NCBI GenBank assembly: GCA_023251415.1
Contig: JAHEYX010000004.1
Span: 1 to 25,765 of the forward strand
Length of the DNA stretch: 25,765 nt
Source: Chitinophagales bacterium
GTDB taxonomy: Bacteria > Bacteroidota > Bacteroidia > Chitinophagales > CAIODY01
Reading direction: 5' to 3'
The notes beneath the pieces are model-generated. The model made no database searches and was not told the origin of the DNA. It worked only from the letters and a program-made list of their open reading frames with translations. Shown in pieces: positions 7,362-15,520 of the stretch; position 1 is the first letter of the stretch; every line of letters begins with the position of its first letter. A program made the position numbers and the translations under genes.

Positions 7362-10295
7362 ATGAAATCAACAACTACTTTCATTCTAACAGTTTGTATC
7401 CTCATGTGTACAACTGTTTCAAACGCGCAGTCTTGGCTTATTGAAAATTATTTAGCTAAAAAGAACTATGCAGACTCTACTGCATTGAACTTTTATACTA
7501 TTAAGGCTGCTTTTAATGCCTATTATGAACAACATGTTAAAAGAGATGAAGATGAAATAAAATTTGAAACGGAATACGATAGAAAAGACGAAATGGAAGG
7601 AGCTATTCCGGGTGAATTTCCTTATAAAAGATGGGAGTGGTATAATGAACAACGTGTTTTTCCTTCCGGTGTTTTCCCGACAATCGAGCAAGTATTGAAA
7701 GAATATGACAATTATAAAAATGATAATTCTCCTACAGGTCGTGCCGGAAATACGAATCAAATTGCTAGTCAAACATGGAAGTCCCTAAACCCAAGTTCAG
7801 CGCCTGTTGGTAAAAGTTCTGGTGTTGGACGAATAAATTGCATGGCTTTTTTTCCTGGAAGCAATACTAGTTTTTTAATTGGTACTGCATGTGGAGGTGT
7901 TTGGAAAACCACGAACAGCGGAACAACATGGACAGTTCTAAATACAGATAATTTACCGTCCTTAAGTATTGCCAGTATAGCCATTGATCCAACTAATGCC
8001 AATATTATTTATATCGCCACCGGTGATTGTTTTGCGGGCATTCCTAATTTTTTTAAAACTTTGCAAGGCCATTTTAGTGCGGGTGTTTTTAAATCAATAG
8101 ATGGTGGTTTAAATTGGATACCAACAGGTGTTACGTATGCGCAATCTCAATTATTGTATCCGCAACAATTAATAGTGGATCCAGTTACCCCCAATGTTAT
8201 TATGATGGCCACTAGTACCGGTATTTGGCGCGATACCTTAAGTGCTATGGGTAATTGGACGAAAGTTCAAGCGGGTAATTTCTATAGTTTGGAATTCAAT
8301 CAACACAATCATAAAACGGTATATGCTACGGATGCGCACGGATTGTGGCGCTCTTATAATAATGGCAAAACATGGGGTTATACTGCAGGTGGTTATCCAA
8401 ATAATAGTTTAGCAGGTAGAGTTTCAATTGGAACAACTATTCTTGATTCTAACTACATTTATTTATGGGGCCCAACAGCCGGTGTTAAACGCTCAATTAA
8501 TGGAGGTACTACTTTTTCCAGTGTACTTGCAAATCCTGACAATTTAGTACTGCCTTATGGGTATTATGATAGAGCTTTTGTTGTTTCGCCAACAAATAAA
8601 TTCAAATTAATGGTTGGTGGTGGTGCCGGTACTTATCGGTATGTGTCTGCTAGTAATACATGGACAGCTTCTTCTGATTATCAGAATTATTTAGCCACTA
8701 ATTATGTTCATCAAGATACCAAGCGATTTATGTATGAACCAGCCGGTGTAAAACTTTATGCGCTTACTGATGCCGGGATTTTTGTAACATCAAATGACGG
8801 TGTAACTTGGACCAATATTAGCAATGGAATTCACATTGCAGAATTATATCGTGTTGCGAATGATCCTGTTTCAGCCGATTCAATTTATTATGGTGCACAA
8901 GATGCGTCAACCAGCTTATATACTATTCATGATAACAATGTAGCAGAAGTGCTTAGCAGCGATGGCATGCAACCGTTAGTTATTCGCTCCGATTCGTTTG
9001 TTGTTTTCGCTTGTCAACCTTATGGAACGCTTAAAAAATCAGTAAACGGTAGTGCCTTTGCATTAGCATCACCGGGACAATCTCCTTGGTTGGCACCTTA
9101 TATTGTAAATCCACTTGCTAAAAATACCATGTACATAGGTTCAAATTTAGGTGTTCAGAAATCCTATCAACAAGCTAAGTTTCTGTCCTGGCATACAATA
9201 TCGGCAAGCGGTGTTGATAGTGTTACTGCATTAGTGATGGCCCCAAGTGATACCAGCGTATTGTATGCGGCAAAATTCAAAAAGTTAGCACGTTCGGTTG
9301 ATGCTGGTCGCAATTGGTTAATTAAGTCTCCGACGGTTGGTGCTGATAGTACGTTTAAAATACCTGCAGCTATTACAGGTATTGCAGTTAGTGCAACTAA
9401 TGCTCAAAAACTTTGGGTTACTTATTCAGGATATTCCGGTGCTTACAAAGTTTTTAAGTCGGCAGATGGTGGTAATAGTTGGACTAACTATACTGCCAAT
9501 TTACCAAACGTCCCGGTTAATTGTATTACTTATGTCAATGGAAGTGCCGATGAAGTTATTATAGGGACTGACTTTGGCGTTTTTTATCGGGATTCCAGTA
9601 TGTCATTTTGGGTGGCTTATAATGCCGGATTGCCAAATGTGATTGTTAATGACTTAGCCATATTTTATCCAACACAAAAATTGCGCGCAGCTACTTATGG
9701 AAGAGGATTATGGGAAGTTGATTTGCCTTTTAATGTAACCGGATTACCGCTACAGTTAATCAATTTTAACGGGCATTTCAATAAACAAAGCGCAGCAAAT
9801 GAATTGACTTGGTCAGTACTGGATGATGAAGGTTTGCAATATGTTGAAATTTTTAAAAGTAAAGACAATATCAATTTTGAACCACTAACACAAGTGAATG
9901 CTAATAACAATGGTTCGCAATTTCAACAATACAATTATTTAGATCGTACTTCTATTTCCGGGATTTCTTACTATTATTTGAAAATGATTGATAGAAATGG
10001 AGCCGCTAAGGTTTCTAAAGTTATAGAAATTAAAAATACTGGCACGCAGGAAATCGTTTTCTATCCGAATCCAATTGAAAATAATCTGCAATTTCAATTT
10101 CTTAAAAATGATGCCGTTTATTCCCTTGCGTTCTATGATATGTTAGGAAAAAAAGTGCTGGAAAAGCAATCCATGCCTGTTGTATCTGAAAGTAGTAAAT
10201 TTGATGTTCAACAACTACCTCCGGGAGTTTATATTTTAGCACTTATTAACCAACACACCAAAGCGCAATTGTTTTGGCGTGTTGTTAAAAAGTAA
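7362..10295 (+). CDS. T9SS-secreted protein with sortilin-like Asp-box repeats
   Basis: A 977-residue exported protein. A signal peptide (about 1-22, ending VSNAQ) is followed by an acidic/aromatic N-terminal region (about 25-140). A large beta-propeller region with Asp-box/BNR motifs comes next: GVWKTTNSGTTW (near 179), GVFKSIDGGLNW (241), GLWRSYNNGKTW (327), GIFVTSNDGVTW (472), a LARSVDAGRNW copy (643) and VFKSADGGNSW (697), plus weaker copies. This resembles VPS10/sortilin and sialidase-type propellers. A fibronectin-like module (about 795-895) precedes the C-terminal sorting domain, YPNPIENNLQF to a PPGVYILAL segment and KK end, typical of T9SS type A cargo that is exported across the outer membrane and anchored or released. 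No catalytic residues could be assigned. A regulatory element shared with the upstream kinase operon suggests it is a target of that system. Confidence 0.9.
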   Translation: MKSTTTFILTVCILMCTTVSNAQSWLIENYLAKKNYADSTALNFYTIKAAFNAYYEQHVKRDEDEIKFETEYDRKDEMEGAIPGEFPYKRWEWYNEQRVFPSGVFPTIEQVLKEYDNYKNDNSPTGRAGNTNQIASQTWKSLNPSSAPVGKSSGVGRINCMAFFPGSNTSFLIGTACGGVWKTTNSGTTWTVLNTDNLPSLSIASIAIDPTNANIIYIATGDCFAGIPNFFKTLQGHFSAGVFKSIDGGLNWIPTGVTYAQSQLLYPQQLIVDPVTPNVIMMATSTGIWRDTLSAMGNWTKVQAGNFYSLEFNQHNHKTVYATDAHGLWRSYNNGKTWGYTAGGYPNNSLAGRVSIGTTILDSNYIYLWGPTAGVKRSINGGTTFSSVLANPDNLVLPYGYYDRAFVVSPTNKFKLMVGGGAGTYRYVSASNTWTASSDYQNYLATNYVHQDTKRFMYEPAGVKLYALTDAGIFVTSNDGVTWTNISNGIHIAELYRVANDPVSADSIYYGAQDASTSLYTIHDNNVAEVLSSDGMQPLVIRSDSFVVFACQPYGTLKKSVNGSAFALASPGQSPWLAPYIVNPLAKNTMYIGSNLGVQKSYQQAKFLSWHTISASGVDSVTALVMAPSDTSVLYAAKFKKLARSVDAGRNWLIKSPTVGADSTFKIPAAITGIAVSATNAQKLWVTYSGYSGAYKVFKSADGGNSWTNYTANLPNVPVNCITYVNGSADEVIIGTDFGVFYRDSSMSFWVAYNAGLPNVIVNDLAIFYPTQKLRAATYGRGLWEVDLPFNVTGLPLQLINFNGHFNKQSAANELTWSVLDDEGLQYVEIFKSKDNINFEPLTQVNANNNGSQFQQYNYLDRTSISGISYYYLKMIDRNGAAKVSKVIEIKNTGTQEIVFYPNPIENNLQFQFLKNDAVYSLAFYDMLGKKVLEKQSMPVVSESSKFDVQQLPPGVYILALINQHTKAQLFWRVVKK

Positions 10296-10341
10296 CAGGT
10301 TTCGAAACGGCTATACTAGAATTGTAGAAATAAAACTAAAA

Positions 10342-10812
10342 TTATTCACCATTATATGCTTTCTCTAAATCGGCTATGATGATTTTTTCCATCTTCATCA
10401 TAGCTGCCATAGCACGTTGTGAATTTTCTGCCGGTCCGCCAAAAACCAATTTGCCTAATGTTTTAGGAATGATTTGCCACGACAAACCATATTTATCAAG
10501 CAACCAACCGCAACGCGAAGGTTTTCCTTCAGCAGTTAATTTATTCCATAAGTTATCAACTTCTTCCTGATTTTCACATTCGATATAAAATGAGAAAGCT
10601 GGAGTAAATTCAAAATGCGGACCTCCATTCAAAGCCATTATTTTTTGTCCTGCAATTTCAATGCTCGCACTCATCATCATACGATTGGCATCCGTAGCCG
10701 GACCCACATAATTTTTTGAATGAACAACAACGGAATCAAATATAGAACTGTAATAGTTAATTACGTTTTCAATATTAGTATTGAACCAAAGGAAAGGGGT
10801 GATTTTTGACAT
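10342..10812 (-). CDS. PhnB-like VOC superfamily protein
   Basis: A 156-residue soluble protein of the PhnB/'3-demethylubiquinone methyltransferase-like' branch of the vicinal-oxygen-chelate superfamily. It starts with ITPFLWFNTNIENVINYYSSIF, has the mid-region IAGQKIMALNGGPHFEFTPAFSFYIECE, and ends its fold with CGWLLDKYGLSWQIIP. The family folds into paired beta-alpha-beta-beta-beta modules and often binds a metal, but most PhnB-like members have no known reaction; the methyltransferase label of the family is a historical misnomer. It converges with the T9SS cargo gene with 46 bases between stops. Its own promoter box is at 10836-10843, so it probably forms a single-gene unit. Confidence 0.85.
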   Translation of the reverse strand: MSKITPFLWFNTNIENVINYYSSIFDSVVVHSKNYVGPATDANRMMMSASIEIAGQKIMALNGGPHFEFTPAFSFYIECENQEEVDNLWNKLTAEGKPSRCGWLLDKYGLSWQIIPKTLGKLVFGGPAENSQRAMAAMMKMEKIIIADLEKAYNGE

Positions 10813-10835
10813 AGTAGATAGTTTTTGTGTGGTTG

Positions 10836-10843
10836 CAAAGCTA
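10836..10843 (-). promoter_or_regulatory. -7 promoter box (TAGCTTTG on the minus strand) for the PhnB-like gene
   Basis: Read on the minus strand, 10843 to 10836 is TAGCTTTG, a full TAnnTTTG match, 23 bases before the ATG at 10812. No clear -33 element is visible. Confidence 0.5.
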
Positions 10844-10921
10844 CACTATACAACTTGCTTTAAGCTGGTAAATCGTGACAATAATGATGGTTTTTGCGAC
10901 AAATGAAAAAGTCACCCCATA

Positions 10922-11593
10922 CTACCAAATAAACGGAATGAGTCTGTATTTAACTTGTTGCGCATAATCGCTGTAACCGCTTAATTCATTTTGAAGGGTA
11001 TCATCTTCCATTTTAGTACGAATAAGTTGGAGTAGGATGGAAACACCAACCGGTATACTACTCCAAACAGCACCAAACAATAATGGAAAACCTATTGCCT
11101 GTAGCAATGAGCCGAGATAGCCCGGATGGCGAACAACTTTGTACAAGCCTTCATTACATACAGTATGACTTCTGTCGGTTTGAATACGAACTGTGCTCGA
11201 GAAAAATTTATTTTGCTTTTGTGCAATCATAAAAAGCAATTGCCCGGTAGCCGTTAGCACTATGCCAATTAACGCTATATACCATGGGAATTTCGGTGAC
11301 CAGTGAAAACGACCGGCATCCAAACCGGCTACAATAAACATAGCAATGGTGGCCAAAAACGATAATCCCAATATTCTTTTATCCCATGGTTTGGTATTTA
11401 AACCGGGTTTTGAACGTTCTTCTAATAAAGCCTTATCAACACGAAGAACCGTATAATTAAGCAACATCATCAATAAACCCAGACCAACGTAAACATGTCC
11501 TTGCCAAAAATGTAAGGTGCCGGCACTGATATAAATTACGGTAAAAAAAACGAGTGCACCGAGTACATGACTTATCCATAATTTTGGTTTCAT
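10922..11593 (-). CDS. Isoprenylcysteine carboxyl methyltransferase (ICMT)-like membrane protein
   Basis: A 223-residue polytopic membrane protein with about five or six hydrophobic segments. The C-terminal part bears the conserved pattern of the ICMT/PEMT methyltransferase superfamily: a SAM-pocket segment GLYKVVRHPGYLGSLL, then RTKMEDDTLQNELSGYSDYAQQV and a terminal KYRLIPFIW. In eukaryotes such enzymes methylate prenylated cysteines; bacterial homologues have mostly unknown substrates, probably lipids or small hydrophobic molecules. Its ATG lies only 11 bases after the stop of the YdeI-CDGSH gene, so the two are very likely co-transcribed from the promoter at 12266-12273. Confidence 0.85.
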   Translation of the reverse strand: MKPKLWISHVLGALVFFTVIYISAGTLHFWQGHVYVGLGLLMMLLNYTVLRVDKALLEERSKPGLNTKPWDKRILGLSFLATIAMFIVAGLDAGRFHWSPKFPWYIALIGIVLTATGQLLFMIAQKQNKFFSSTVRIQTDRSHTVCNEGLYKVVRHPGYLGSLLQAIGFPLLFGAVWSSIPVGVSILLQLIRTKMEDDTLQNELSGYSDYAQQVKYRLIPFIW

Positions 11594-11604
11594 AAGCGGA
11601 GCAT

Positions 11605-12249
11605 TTAATCTTGAGCTAATTGTTTGTGAGAGCCGTCACAATTGGGATAATGCTTTGAAAGCCCGCAAATACAATCATTTGGCCCTTTGCCCATGAAAAT
11701 CCGTTTCATACTGGCTTCAATTCTTGATTCACGTGTTTTCGCTTGTTTTGCAGCAGTAAAGAAAAGATTGTAGGCTCTTTGTCTTCCTGGAGTTAAAGCA
11801 TGAAATGCAGTTTTTAATTCTTTGTTTTTGGAAAAATAGGCAAGTAGCTCATCCGGAAATTCTAATTCTTCCTTTTTCTTCATCTCAACTTTCAAACCGG
11901 CTTGTTCAACTTCAATTGCTTCGAAGATGTAATTCTTGATTGCTGTTTTATTTTTTATTATTTCTGCTAAACTCGTAAAGCGCATTTGACGACCGGCTTG
12001 AACGTTTTCGCTTTGTTGAATCAATAATCCTTTAGGGTCGCTCAACAAGGCTCCTTTAAAAAATAATAATGCGCAATAGTGCTTAAAACCATGGATTAAT
12101 ACAATGTTCTTTTGCTGTTCAGTATAGCAAGGATTACCCCATTTAAAATCTTCCGTCAATCCACATTCCAATACATACGAACGCAATTGGATGAACTCTT
12201 TTTGCCACTGTTGAGCATCACTTATAAAATCTTCAACTTTTGGATTCAT
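11605..12249 (-). CDS. YdeI/DUF1801 family protein with C-terminal CDGSH iron-sulfur motif
   Basis: A 214-residue cytosolic protein in three parts. Residues about 10-110 are a DUF1801-type domain (FIQLRSYVLECGLTEDFKWG, CYTEQQKNIVLIHGFKHYC). About 110-185 is a YdeI/OmdA-like helical region (EFPDELLAYFSKNKELKTAF, then LTPGRQRAYNLFFTAAKQAK followed by ESRIEASM). The last 24 residues hold C193-x-C195-xx-S-xxx-P-x-C204-D-G-S-H208, an exact match to the CDGSH [2Fe-2S] cluster motif. CDGSH proteins are redox-active and involved in iron or redox homeostasis. A fused single motif would probably need dimerisation to form the usual fold. The function is unknown; the motif implies redox or iron sensing. 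It is first in a two-gene operon with the ICMT-like gene. Confidence 0.85.
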   Translation of the reverse strand: MNPKVEDFISDAQQWQKEFIQLRSYVLECGLTEDFKWGNPCYTEQQKNIVLIHGFKHYCALLFFKGALLSDPKGLLIQQSENVQAGRQMRFTSLAEIIKNKTAIKNYIFEAIEVEQAGLKVEMKKKEELEFPDELLAYFSKNKELKTAFHALTPGRQRAYNLFFTAAKQAKTRESRIEASMKRIFMGKGPNDCICGLSKHYPNCDGSHKQLAQD

Positions 12250-12265
12250 GATAAAATAATATAGG

Positions 12266-12273
12266 CAAATATA
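12266..12273 (-). promoter_or_regulatory. -7 promoter box (TATATTTG on the minus strand) for the YdeI-CDGSH/ICMT operon
   Basis: Read on the minus strand this is TATATTTG, a full match to TAnnTTTG, 16 bases before the ATG at 12249. The nearest TTG upstream, at 12301-12299, is about 25 bp away, slightly far for a -33 element. Confidence 0.55.
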
Positions 12274-12400
12274 AGCATTAGCCGTTATTATTTATAGACA
12301 AGCACCTGATGCAATCTTCAATTAGCAGGAGCGTTCAAAACCCATTCAGGCTGCGTATTTAGTCGAATTACAGGAGCATGTAAGATGATATTGTAGTGAT

Positions 12401-13366
12401 TTAGCCCTTTACTTTTAGTATGACATTGCCGGTCTTTTGTCCGGATTCAACATAGTGATAGGCATCAATAATTTGTTCTAATGGATAATAACGATCGATA
12501 AGCGGTTTGAGAGAGCCGCTTTCTGCAAGGGATTTCAAAAACAAAACATCGTCTTTTGAAATGCTCGGTATCGGAAACAATAATTTTTTCCCTCCCCACC
12601 AGGGCGTGGTTATTGCGTAAAGAATGTTCTCTCCATTTTTCCCCAACTCCGTAGAAATATAAATCCCTTTCTCTTTAAGCAATGGTTTGCATTGGCCAAA
12701 GGAGCTTTTACCAACGGCATCAAAAATGAAATCGAATTTTGTAGCAATAGCTTTGTAATCTTGGGTTTGATAATCGATTACTTTAGCTGCGCCTAAGCTC
12801 TTAATAAGCGCTACATTTTTTGTATTGCATACTGCGGTTACCTGTGCTCCAAAGTGGTTTAATAACTGCACGGCTGCAGAACCAATGGCACCGGTAGCAC
12901 CATACACCATCACTTGTTGACCGCTTTCAACATTTGCCGCACGTATATCAACTAATGCATAATGGGCACCTTCAGTTAATGCTGCCGCTTCATCAAAATT
13001 TAAATTAGCAGGCATGCCGGCTATGGCAGCTGTTTCCTTGATCTTTAAATATTCAGCATGGCCACCACAGGTTTTATCATTGTAACCAAAAACTTTATCA
13101 CCAATTTTAAATTCGGTTACTGCGTTTCCAATTTCAACAATAACGCCCGAAAATTCACAACCTAAAATAGTAGCGGAGGGACGAAATAATCCGGTCCAGA
13201 AGCGTGAAATAAAATATTCGGCACTGCGAAATCCGGAGTCCGTGCGATTTACGGTAGCTGAATACACTTGAACCAATACTTCATCAGCAGTGGGTTTTGG
13301 TCGCTCTACTTCTTGAATTTTTACTACTTCGGGTGGTCCGTATTTAGTGTAAACCGCAGCTTTCAT
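12401..13366 (-). CDS. Zinc-independent MDR oxidoreductase (quinone-reductase-like)
   Basis: A 321-residue cytosolic NAD(P)H-dependent enzyme of the medium-chain dehydrogenase/reductase family. The N-terminal GroES-like domain starts MKAAVYTKYGPPEVVKIQEV and contains LGCEFSGVIVEIG and KIGDKVFGY. The nucleotide-binding domain has YGATGAIGSAAVQLL (from residue 155). The protein ends YYPLEQIIDAYHYVESGQKTGNVIL. The structural-zinc cysteine lobe of true alcohol dehydrogenases is missing, as in quinone oxidoreductase and enoyl-reductase-like members. These usually reduce quinones or reactive enones/enals; the substrate here is unknown. The open frame runs back to 13462, but the added 32 residues are unlike the family, so I start at the ATG at 13366. 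It lies among other small redox and detoxification genes and has 150 bp of non-coding sequence on its downstream side. Confidence 0.9.
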   Translation of the reverse strand: MKAAVYTKYGPPEVVKIQEVERPKPTADEVLVQVYSATVNRTDSGFRSAEYFISRFWTGLFRPSATILGCEFSGVIVEIGNAVTEFKIGDKVFGYNDKTCGGHAEYLKIKETAAIAGMPANLNFDEAAALTEGAHYALVDIRAANVESGQQVMVYGATGAIGSAAVQLLNHFGAQVTAVCNTKNVALIKSLGAAKVIDYQTQDYKAIATKFDFIFDAVGKSSFGQCKPLLKEKGIYISTELGKNGENILYAITTPWWGGKKLLFPIPSISKDDVLFLKSLAESGSLKPLIDRYYPLEQIIDAYHYVESGQKTGNVILKVKG

Positions 13367-13500
13367 GATTATTGAAGGTTTTTGTAATTGATAATTCGAA
13401 TCAATAGCAATGGTATTGTGGTAATTTTGATAAAAAAAGAACTGCGTTTTATACTTCTTCAAGTTATCAGTACGCCATTGCTGAATTCAGTTCATTAATC

Positions 13501-14583
13501 TTATTTTTCAAACTTAATAAGTTCACTATTAAAATCGACAGTAACTTTCACATATTTTAATGCAGATCCGCCTATGGCACCTTTAACAACTTTGTCCATT
13601 GAATTAATCATGTTTTCGGACCAATTCACATCCGGTCTACTTGCAAACAGCGCTGGTCCAACTTCACAATTGCCAATTTTAACAAAGGGCACTTCTATAA
13701 TATCATTAGCCCAATCAGCTTTTGGATAGTATTTCCATTCAGGATGTTCTTTTCTCCATTTTTCAAAAATAGAAGCCGCAATAAAGGAACCGCCTAATGT
13801 TAAGTTAGTGGTATTGAATTGTTTTTTGCCGGATTCTGAAAGAACGAAACTCGCACCGGTGTCGAATAATACATCAATCTTTTCACCATTAACTTCCATT
13901 ACCATACTGGCATGGCCAAATACGGCTTGATTATGACTGTTTCTCTTTAACCCTATTTTTTGAATTATTGCACCGCTGGTATCTGATGCGCTTAAAGGCG
14001 TATTCACCCAAATTTGTTGTTTAGGATAATCAATTGTCCATGATTTACCCAAGAAAAAATTCTGTGCTAAAAATGCTTCCATTTGTGGAATACTTTTAGC
14101 GAAAAATTTTAATTCATCATCCATAGGAGGAATGACTAAGCAAGGGGCAGTTACTCTGGCGAACGGGGTACGAATTATGAATGCACGCATCGTATTGGGT
14201 TGAGGAAAATTAGCATCCTTAACTATATCATTAAACAGCACGTAATGCATCGGCATTATGCCTTTTAATAAACCTAAGTGCTGCAGGGATTGTAATTTTT
14301 TCTTTTCTACTGTATTGGGTAATAGCATCGTATTACCACCACCTGTATCTCCAAAGGCTAAAATGGTATCACCGGTTGAAAGTGGTAGTTTAATATAAAA
14401 GCGTTCACCTTCAATAAATTTAGTTGGAACTAAAATAGCTTTTGCCGTTGATTGATTAGTTGAGGAGAACACTTCTAATTCTAAAACCTTTTGATCCAAT
14501 TTTTTTATGGTGAAAAAGTAAACAACAAATACAACTAAGAGAATACCAATTGCAGAAAAAATTAGTTTAAGTGTTTTTTTCAT
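13501..14583 (-). CDS. Membrane-anchored retropepsin-like aspartic protease with two DTG motifs
   Basis: A 360-residue protein with one N-terminal membrane helix (about 8-26, FSAIGILLVVFVVYFF), so the bulk should face the periplasm. Two aspartic-protease-like signatures are present in one chain: ILAFGDTGGGN with Asp79, and DVLFDTGAS with Asp241. Each lobe ends in a similar segment, LGKSWTIDYPKQQIWV (from 178) and IGGSALKYVKVTVDFNSELI near the end, as expected for an internally duplicated fold. Retropepsin-like bacterial proteins usually have one DTG per chain and dimerise; here a bilobal, pepsin-like active site is possible. Peptidase activity and substrates are inference. The start is the ATG at 14583, directly before the basic/hydrophobic anchor; the frame stays open to 14706, but those 41 residues look non-coding. 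Confidence 0.75.
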   Translation of the reverse strand: MKKTLKLIFSAIGILLVVFVVYFFTIKKLDQKVLELEVFSSTNQSTAKAILVPTKFIEGERFYIKLPLSTGDTILAFGDTGGGNTMLLPNTVEKKKLQSLQHLGLLKGIMPMHYVLFNDIVKDANFPQPNTMRAFIIRTPFARVTAPCLVIPPMDDELKFFAKSIPQMEAFLAQNFFLGKSWTIDYPKQQIWVNTPLSASDTSGAIIQKIGLKRNSHNQAVFGHASMVMEVNGEKIDVLFDTGASFVLSESGKKQFNTTNLTLGGSFIAASIFEKWRKEHPEWKYYPKADWANDIIEVPFVKIGNCEVGPALFASRPDVNWSENMINSMDKVVKGAIGGSALKYVKVTVDFNSELIKFEK

Positions 14584-14763
14584 TAGGGGGCTTGATTTAG
14601 GGGTGATAAAATAACAATACGCTTTAAGAAAGAGATGCATGTGAAAGATACTGAAAATAGGTCCGTTGTAACAAATAATAATTGTAAATAAAAAATTATT
14701 AAACACTACAACTTTGATAGCGAGTATGTTAGATAGCTAAAATCAAGCTAATAGAAACTACTT

Positions 14764-15009
14764 TTATTTGCCTGATTTACGTCTTGGCCTTCTTATGCGG
14801 GGAAGTATGGCTTTTGAATCGATAACAGTATTGCCGTTATTGTTCTGCATATTTGAATTTGATCGAATAGTTGTTTCGGTATTAAAAAAAATACTTTTTT
14901 CGATTTTATTCTTTGTAAATAACATGCTTGGCGTATCATTCGCTGTTTGATTTTCAGGTGGAAACGGTAAGCTGATATTACCCATAAAATAATATTTTTC
15001 AAATAGCAT
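14764..15009 (-). CDS. Hypothetical small basic protein
   Basis: An 81-residue frame whose ATG lies 7 bases after the stop of the VOC gene at 15017, so it could be translated as the second gene of that transcript. A shorter version would start at the ATG at 14985. The sequence is low in hydrophobic content, with an N-terminal NISLPFPPENQ, an asparagine-rich middle (NSNMQNNNGN) and a very basic tail (RIRRPRRKSGK). I do not recognise any family and see no signal peptide or membrane segment. The basic tail could bind nucleic acid, but that is speculation. A chance frame is a real possibility. Confidence 0.35.
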   Translation of the reverse strand: MLFEKYYFMGNISLPFPPENQTANDTPSMLFTKNKIEKSIFFNTETTIRSNSNMQNNNGNTVIDSKAILPRIRRPRRKSGK

Positions 15010-15016
15010 TTAACTA

Positions 15017-15445
15017 CTAAATTGGTTTAATGTCATTAACGGGTTCCCACAATTCAATTTTATTGCCTTCAGCATCCATGATATGTACAAATTTTCCGAA
15101 GTCATAAGTTGCCACCTCATCTAAGACCGTTACCCCATTTTCACGCAACTTTACTAAAAGCGCTTCTAAATTTTGAACGCGGTAATTAATCATAAACTCC
15201 TTGGTAGATGGTGCAAACGATGGATCATTCTTTTTGAATGGGCTCCATTGCAAGGATTGTACTTCTTCCGGTTTATCAAGCACGCGCGACTCGAAACTGC
15301 AAGCGCCCCAGGCATTAATTTCTAAACCTAAATTTTTCGCATACCATTCTTTTATGGCTGATGGGTTTTCAGAAAAAAAGAAGATTCCGCCTATGCCGGT
15401 TACTTTAGGGTGTGCTAGATTGTCTGGGTTGTTTGGTGATTCCAT
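15017..15445 (-). CDS. VOC superfamily protein (glyoxalase-like)
   Basis: A 142-residue soluble VOC-fold protein. The first module is VTGIGGIFFFSENPSAIKEWYAKNLGLEIN, with the hallmark KEWYAKNLGL. The second contains NYRVQNLEALLVKLRENGVTVLDEV, then FGKFVHIMDAEGNKIELWEP, where the final Glu-Leu-Trp-Glu is the usual metal-ligand position at the end of the fold. Members include glyoxalase I, fosfomycin and bleomycin resistance proteins and dioxygenases; nothing here fixes the reaction. It lies 75 bases downstream of another VOC gene and may be co-transcribed with it. Confidence 0.88.
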   Translation of the reverse strand: MESPNNPDNLAHPKVTGIGGIFFFSENPSAIKEWYAKNLGLEINAWGACSFESRVLDKPEEVQSLQWSPFKKNDPSFAPSTKEFMINYRVQNLEALLVKLRENGVTVLDEVATYDFGKFVHIMDAEGNKIELWEPVNDIKPI

Positions 15446-15520
15446 TGTTGTTGTATTTTTTAGCTTGGTATAAATGTTACAAAAATTTATGTAGTTAAAG
15501 ATTTTGTTGGATAATTATAC

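Noticed and set aside
7452..8002. Minus-strand frames inside the T9SS cargo gene
   Set aside because: They are antisense to a continuous signal-peptide and Asp-box coding frame.
10299..10308. Palindrome GTTTCGAAAC after the T9SS cargo gene as a terminator
   Set aside because: It has no loop space and no T-tract on either strand, so it cannot form a normal intrinsic terminator.
13367..13462. N-terminal extension of the MDR oxidoreductase
   Set aside because: The extra 32 residues do not resemble the family, which begins at MKAAVY.
14584..14706. N-terminal extension of the aspartic protease
   Set aside because: It would bury the membrane anchor and has non-coding-like composition; the ATG at 14583 fits better.
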